From Gammaproteobacteria bacterium (GTDB lineage: Bacteria; Pseudomonadota; Gammaproteobacteria; SZUA-152): a DNA stretch of 60,648 bases. Position numbers and translations under genes: made by a program. The notes under the pieces are model-generated. The model had not been told where the DNA came from and searched no databases. It saw only the letters and a list, made by a program, of their open reading frames with translations. Positions 57,097-60,648 of the stretch are shown here, piece after piece (within the stretch, counting starts at the first letter, position 1; the number at the start of each line of letters is the position of its first letter). Where the stretch lies: contig JAKIUF010000025.1 of assembly GCA_021647705.1 (NCBI GenBank), forward strand, positions 1 to 60,648, in the 5' to 3' direction.

Positions 57097-58737
57097 TTAT
57101 TGTCTTATGCTGACGTCAGAAAAAGATTTTGTGTTATGACAACGCTGACAACGACGACCAAACTCTCCATCGTGTGCATCGTCCTGTAAATGACAGCCCT
57201 GACAATCGTTGGGCATGTCCATTTCTTTATCCACCGGCTCCCGGTGACAGGCTATGCAAACGATACCTTTGTGTTTCCCCGTCAATTCAAAATCTGTCTG
57301 CTTGTCATGGTCAAATTCCCACGCCTTCCAGTCCCCCACGTAGTGACACACATCACATTTCGCTCCCAGAGTGCGCTCGTGTACATCATCGCCCTTATGA
57401 CACGCTAAACAGGATGTTTTGGTGTCCTTGAAATTACCGGAATCATGGCATTCCTCACATGCCAGTGCCGCATGGGCACCCAATAACGGGAATTCTGCCA
57501 AATTGTGATCAAAATCCACTTTATGCTGCCAGCCTTTTTCGTTATGACATTCCTGGCATTCTTTGCCTTGTTTTTCATGATGCACATCGTCCTGTCGATG
57601 ACAGGAAAAACAATCCGTTTTTAAGTTTTCTTCGTAAAGCACACCTGGGTGACAGTCACCGCAAGCCACCTTTTTATGTTTTCCCTTAAGCGGGAAATCT
57701 GTTTCTTTGTGGTCAAATGTAGACTTGTTCCAGGTTTTTACCATATGGCAAGCGTGACATTTACGTCCGTATTGCCCTTTGTGTTCATCCTGTAAACGGT
57801 GACAGGCATAACAACCTGTAGTTGCTTTTTTATTTTTCTTCTTCGTGTTTTCCTTCACATAGACTTTAAAGCCTTCGCTGCGATGGCACTGCTGACAGCT
57901 CACAGACGTGTGCCGTCCTTTCAGTGGATAGTCCGTATCCTTGTTGTGATCAAATTTCTGGCTTCCCCAGCCAGATACTGAGTGACAGTCCTGACATTTT
58001 TTACCATAGCGCCCTTTGTGTTTATCATCACCTTTGTGACAGGCAACACATTTTCCGGGCACACCACTGTAACGTTCTTGCGGGTGACATAAACGGCATT
58101 CCACACCTTTGTGTTTTCCTTTTAACTTGAATTTGGTCGTCGCATGATCAAAGCGAAAATCTTGCCAGCGCGTTTGTGCATGGCAACTACCGCACTGTTT
58201 GCCCAGGCGACCATCATGTGCATCATCAGATTTGTGACACTTGACACATTGTTTCGGTGCCTGGTGATAAGGTGTTGCTTTCCCGGTTTTTTTATTATTT
58301 TTATGACAAGCCTGACAGGGTGCATCACCATGTCGTCCACGCAGGGGAAAATCGGTTAAACGATGATCAAAGGCCTGTTTATCCAGCAACACAATGGAAT
58401 ACTGCCTTCCTTTGTGCTCTGAGTGACAAACGCGACATTCTTTATTTTTTACATCAGGAATACGCCCGTGATAACCCTCTCCCTTTTTAATATCCTCGGC
58501 AATGTTTTTGTGATCATGACAATCCAGGCACAAACCATTTTGCTGTTCCTGTCCAAACAATTTGTGACAATCCGTACAACTGTCTTCAAATTTGGCATGG
58601 GCTGCGGAAAGCTCACCAGGCATTAATGCCCTTTCCATAGCATCAAACATACCTGCTTGAGCATCATTCAGTATTGCGCTGAACAACAGCAACCAGACAC
58701 TGACAATACCCCACCGTAAAAACATTTTATTCCGCAA
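57097..58737 (-). CDS. Multiheme c-type cytochrome with 21 CxxCH motifs
   Basis: This 546 aa exported protein (signal ending LNDAQA-GMF) has 21 CxxCH motifs and many extra His (FDH, KGKHKGVEC, DDAHDGR) able to be distal ligands. Recurring units follow the pattern FDH...DFPLKGKHK...CxxCH...CxxCHKGDDxH...GxxCxxCH, about 70 residues with three hemes. It is Lys-rich and basic, unlike its Ser/Thr/Gly-rich 23-haem neighbour, which suggests different cellular positions. It is probably the periplasmic relay. It starts 5 bp after the membrane cytochrome gene's stop. Confidence 0.9.
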   Translation of the reverse strand: MRNKMFLRWGIVSVWLLLFSAILNDAQAGMFDAMERALMPGELSAAHAKFEDSCTDCHKLFGQEQQNGLCLDCHDHKNIAEDIKKGEGYHGRIPDVKNKECRVCHSEHKGRQYSIVLLDKQAFDHRLTDFPLRGRHGDAPCQACHKNNKKTGKATPYHQAPKQCVKCHKSDDAHDGRLGKQCGSCHAQTRWQDFRFDHATTKFKLKGKHKGVECRLCHPQERYSGVPGKCVACHKGDDKHKGRYGKKCQDCHSVSGWGSQKFDHNKDTDYPLKGRHTSVSCQQCHRSEGFKVYVKENTKKKNKKATTGCYACHRLQDEHKGQYGRKCHACHMVKTWNKSTFDHKETDFPLKGKHKKVACGDCHPGVLYEENLKTDCFSCHRQDDVHHEKQGKECQECHNEKGWQHKVDFDHNLAEFPLLGAHAALACEECHDSGNFKDTKTSCLACHKGDDVHERTLGAKCDVCHYVGDWKAWEFDHDKQTDFELTGKHKGIVCIACHREPVDKEMDMPNDCQGCHLQDDAHDGEFGRRCQRCHNTKSFSDVSIRQ

Positions 58738-58742
58738 AGCCC

Positions 58743-59645
58743 TTAATACATGTGCACAGCAATCACATGCACTACACCGCTAAACAACAGCAAATACAAC
58801 AATGGCACATGAGCATGACGCCAAAAGGCAAAAAAACGTTCATAAACGCTGAACAACGCTACTTTACGTAACGTACACATATAGGTGCGCAATTGACGTC
58901 GAAAAGCCTTACGTTGCTGGCACAACTTCGCCGCGGTCCAGGCTTCCTGTTTTGCCATGATTTTCAGATGACGTTTCATATCACGCCGCAACTGGAAAGT
59001 CAGCCAGCGGCTGCGCCAGCCAAAAGCCATCAGGTCCAGCCCGGCATTAAACAAACCTCCGGGGTGCGACATCACTGAAGCCGAAAAATTATCCAGACGG
59101 CGTGACTTGATACGCTTGCCTGCCATCACCAGACTGGACTGCACATCCACCAATTGCGCCTTGCTGCCACCCAGGCCGTAATGAATTTTGGAATAAAGAA
59201 AGCGGCCCATAACACCACTGAGAAAAACGAGAACCATTGAGACCAAAGCCACTGCACCATTCAGGGAGCCCAGGTGAAATGTGGAATGCACCAAAACCAG
59301 CAGGGGACCGGTGATGCCAAAAAAGATATGCAGGTCCAGCCAACGTTTCATCCAGCCCAAAGCTCTTAACGCCGGAATATGTTTGAACAGGCCATATACC
59401 ATCGCTAGTAACATCATCACCCCACCCACCAGACCCAACCAGTAACCCAGTCCTTCTTCTGCTACGTAATAACGCTCGTCCCAATAGCTACGCCCCACAA
59501 CAAAGAGTGTCACCATAAACAGGATCAGGCCCAGGGCAAAAAAGAGTTCGCTATCACGGGCAAGCTGTTTTACATCATGCATAGCCGTGTGTGTTTTGGC
59601 AGACTCGGCAGACGAATTTATTTCAATGGTCATATTACTGCTCAT
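58743..59645 (-). CDS. Membrane cytochrome b-like protein of the multiheme cluster
   Basis: This 300 aa protein has about five helices: ALGLILFMVTLFVVG, WLGLVGGVMMLLAMVYGLF, LHIFFGITGPLLVLVHSTFH, ALVSMVLVFLSGVMGRFLY and VPLLYLLLFSGVVHVIAVH. His106, His120, His124, His279, His293 and His298 are placed in or near helices, as expected for b-haem ligation. A basic cytoplasmic loop spans about 175-265. It likely connects the quinone pool or the divergent ferredoxin/flavoprotein to the multiheme chain. Start 59645; ATG 59633 is an alternative. Confidence 0.8.
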   Translation of the reverse strand: MSSNMTIEINSSAESAKTHTAMHDVKQLARDSELFFALGLILFMVTLFVVGRSYWDERYYVAEEGLGYWLGLVGGVMMLLAMVYGLFKHIPALRALGWMKRWLDLHIFFGITGPLLVLVHSTFHLGSLNGAVALVSMVLVFLSGVMGRFLYSKIHYGLGGSKAQLVDVQSSLVMAGKRIKSRRLDNFSASVMSHPGGLFNAGLDLMAFGWRSRWLTFQLRRDMKRHLKIMAKQEAWTAAKLCQQRKAFRRQLRTYMCTLRKVALFSVYERFFAFWRHAHVPLLYLLLFSGVVHVIAVHMY

Positions 59646-59776
59646 ACCACCAAATTCTTATTATACTGTGGGAAATTATCATTAGTATGTTCATACTTGC
59701 CGAGGGTATTCTGGGAGCCATACTCCGTAAAACCTGACGTTGAACGCTGCCTGCACAGGAATAGTTCCACCTATCT

Positions 59777-60648
59777 ATGGAATCTTCATCACTGCTACAA
59801 AACACCGGACAATACAGCATTTTACTGGTGTATCTGATCCCTGTTGCCTTAATTTGGTTATGGCGTATCCACCGCGCCCGTGCTGCCACCCAGCGTCACA
59901 GTGAGGCTTTGCAAGAGACTCAACAAGCCGGGCTTACCGAGCCCGCCTCACTGCATCCGCTGATCAATCGTGACCTGTGCATTGCTTGCAATGCCTGTGC
60001 CAAAGCCTGCCCGGAACATGAGGTACTGGCGGTTATCCACGACAAGGTGGAATTGATAAATCCCACACACTGTATCGGCCACGGTGCCTGCAAACGCGCC
60101 TGCCCGGTGGATGCCATAACCCTGGTTTTTGGCACTGAAAAACGGGGTGTTGATATTCCCAATGTTGACCCTTCGTTTGAAACCAATGTACCCGGTATTT
60201 TCATTGCGGGTGAACTCGGTGGCATGGGGCTGATTCGTAACGCCATCACCCAGGGTCGGCAAGCTATGGACGCCATCAATAAAAAGGAACGCTCCACCGA
60301 TCCCGAACGACTCGACATAGTCATCATCGGTGCCGGGCCCGCTGGTTTTTCCGCCTCCCTGGGTGCAATGAAACACAAACTGCGCTTTGTCACCCTGGAA
60401 CAGGAAACCCTCGGTGGTACCGTTTCCCACTACCCGCGTGGCAAAGTAGTGATGACCCAGCCCGCCGAACTTCCGCTGGTGGGCAAGGTACGCTTCCGCG
60501 AAACCACCAAAGAAGACCTGATGGACTTCTGGGAAAAAATAGTCCGTGACACCGGCCTGAAGGTGAACTGCGGCGAGGCCATGAGCAGCATTGCCGTGAC
60601 CGATGATGGTTACCGCATCACCACCCCCAAGACCACCTACAAAACCAA
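59777..60648 (+). CDS. Membrane-anchored 2[4Fe-4S] ferredoxin / FAD-NAD(P) oxidoreductase, truncated by window end
   Basis: The frame opens at ATG 59777 and is still open at the window end (290 aa seen). An N-terminal membrane helix (SILLVYLIPVALIWLW) precedes two [4Fe-4S] motifs, CIACNACAKACP and CIGHGACKRACP. A thioredoxin-reductase-like FAD/NAD(P) domain follows, starting at VIIGAGPAGFSASLGA. It could pass electrons between NAD(P)H or ferredoxin and the membrane. It is divergent from the cytochrome operon with a 131-bp shared promoter region, so joint function is likely. Confidence 0.88.
   Translation, partial: MESSSLLQNTGQYSILLVYLIPVALIWLWRIHRARAATQRHSEALQETQQAGLTEPASLHPLINRDLCIACNACAKACPEHEVLAVIHDKVELINPTHCIGHGACKRACPVDAITLVFGTEKRGVDIPNVDPSFETNVPGIFIAGELGGMGLIRNAITQGRQAMDAINKKERSTDPERLDIVIIGAGPAGFSASLGAMKHKLRFVTLEQETLGGTVSHYPRGKVVMTQPAELPLVGKVRFRETTKEDLMDFWEKIVRDTGLKVNCGEAMSSIAVTDDGYRITTPKTTYKT

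Noticed and set aside
55205-58737. CRISPR-like array suggested by regularly spaced repeats
   Set aside because: The periodicity comes from coding repeats of CxxCH modules in open frames, not from identical short repeats with unique spacers.

Overview
The window reads as chromosomal DNA of a gammaproteobacterium, probably a chemolithotroph. The conserved order leuC-leuD-leuB-asd-usg-fimV-truA-trpF-trpB-trpA-accD-folC-dedD-cvpA-purF-metZ (about 50.0 kb back to 24.6 kb, all on the minus strand) is the gammaproteobacterial arrangement known from Pseudomonas and relatives. The xseB-ispA-dxs cluster is also typical. A sulfide:quinone oxidoreductase and a large multiheme cytochrome/outer-membrane barrel cluster point to inorganic sulfur metabolism and electron transfer across the outer membrane. 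No rRNA, tRNA or CRISPR array was seen.

Layout. (1) 0-8.2 kb is an accessory, AT-richer stretch of small regulator and stress genes. It holds an ECF42-type sigma factor coupled to a YciI/DGPF protein, a second YciI operon carrying an almost identical promoter, a lipoprotein plus DUF1330-like pair divergent from a frame-broken LysR gene, an AraC regulator divergent from an NmrA/DUF1772 pair, and the 3' remnant of an alcohol dehydrogenase. (2) 8.2-12.7 kb holds xseB, ispA, dxs, queD and folE2 (isoprenoid and pterin supply). (3) 13.2-24.5 kb holds a DUF3365 haem protein, the sulfide:quinone oxidoreductase, a periplasmic retropepsin, a glutamine amidotransferase, DUF1853, glycerate 2-kinase, a giant nucleotide cyclase/ATPase/TPR protein and an exported TPR protein. 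(4) 24.6-50.0 kb is the housekeeping leu/asd/trp/acc/fol/pur/met cluster. It is interrupted twice by foreign-looking pairs: a double-AAA ATPase with a membrane protein between folC and accD, and an alpha/beta hydrolase with a lipoprotein between accD and trpA. metZ is preceded by a SAM-II riboswitch with its own terminator. (5) 50.1-52.7 kb holds a leu-linked LysR regulator, a small outer-membrane protein, an isoprenylcysteine-methyltransferase-like membrane protein and a small ORF. (6) 53.1-60.6 kb holds an outer-membrane beta-barrel protein, a cytochrome with 23 CxxCH motifs, a cytochrome with 21 CxxCH motifs and a membrane cytochrome b-like protein as one operon. It is divergent from a membrane-anchored ferredoxin/flavoprotein that runs off the window end. 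Its gene content resembles the PCC3 porin-cytochrome clusters described in neutrophilic iron oxidizers.

Repeats are a strong theme. A roughly 160 bp MITE-like element with terminal inverted repeats occurs four times. A second family of long imperfect palindromes (about 80-105 bp) occupies almost every intercistronic gap of the leu-asd operon and one trp gap. A 68 bp palindromic element lies directly upstream of dxs.

The most useful leads are the paired ECF42 promoters, the slippery A AAA AAC break in the LysR gene, the SAM-II riboswitch, the 44-haem conduit cluster with its internal three-module duplication, and the two insertions in the trp-acc-fol cluster.
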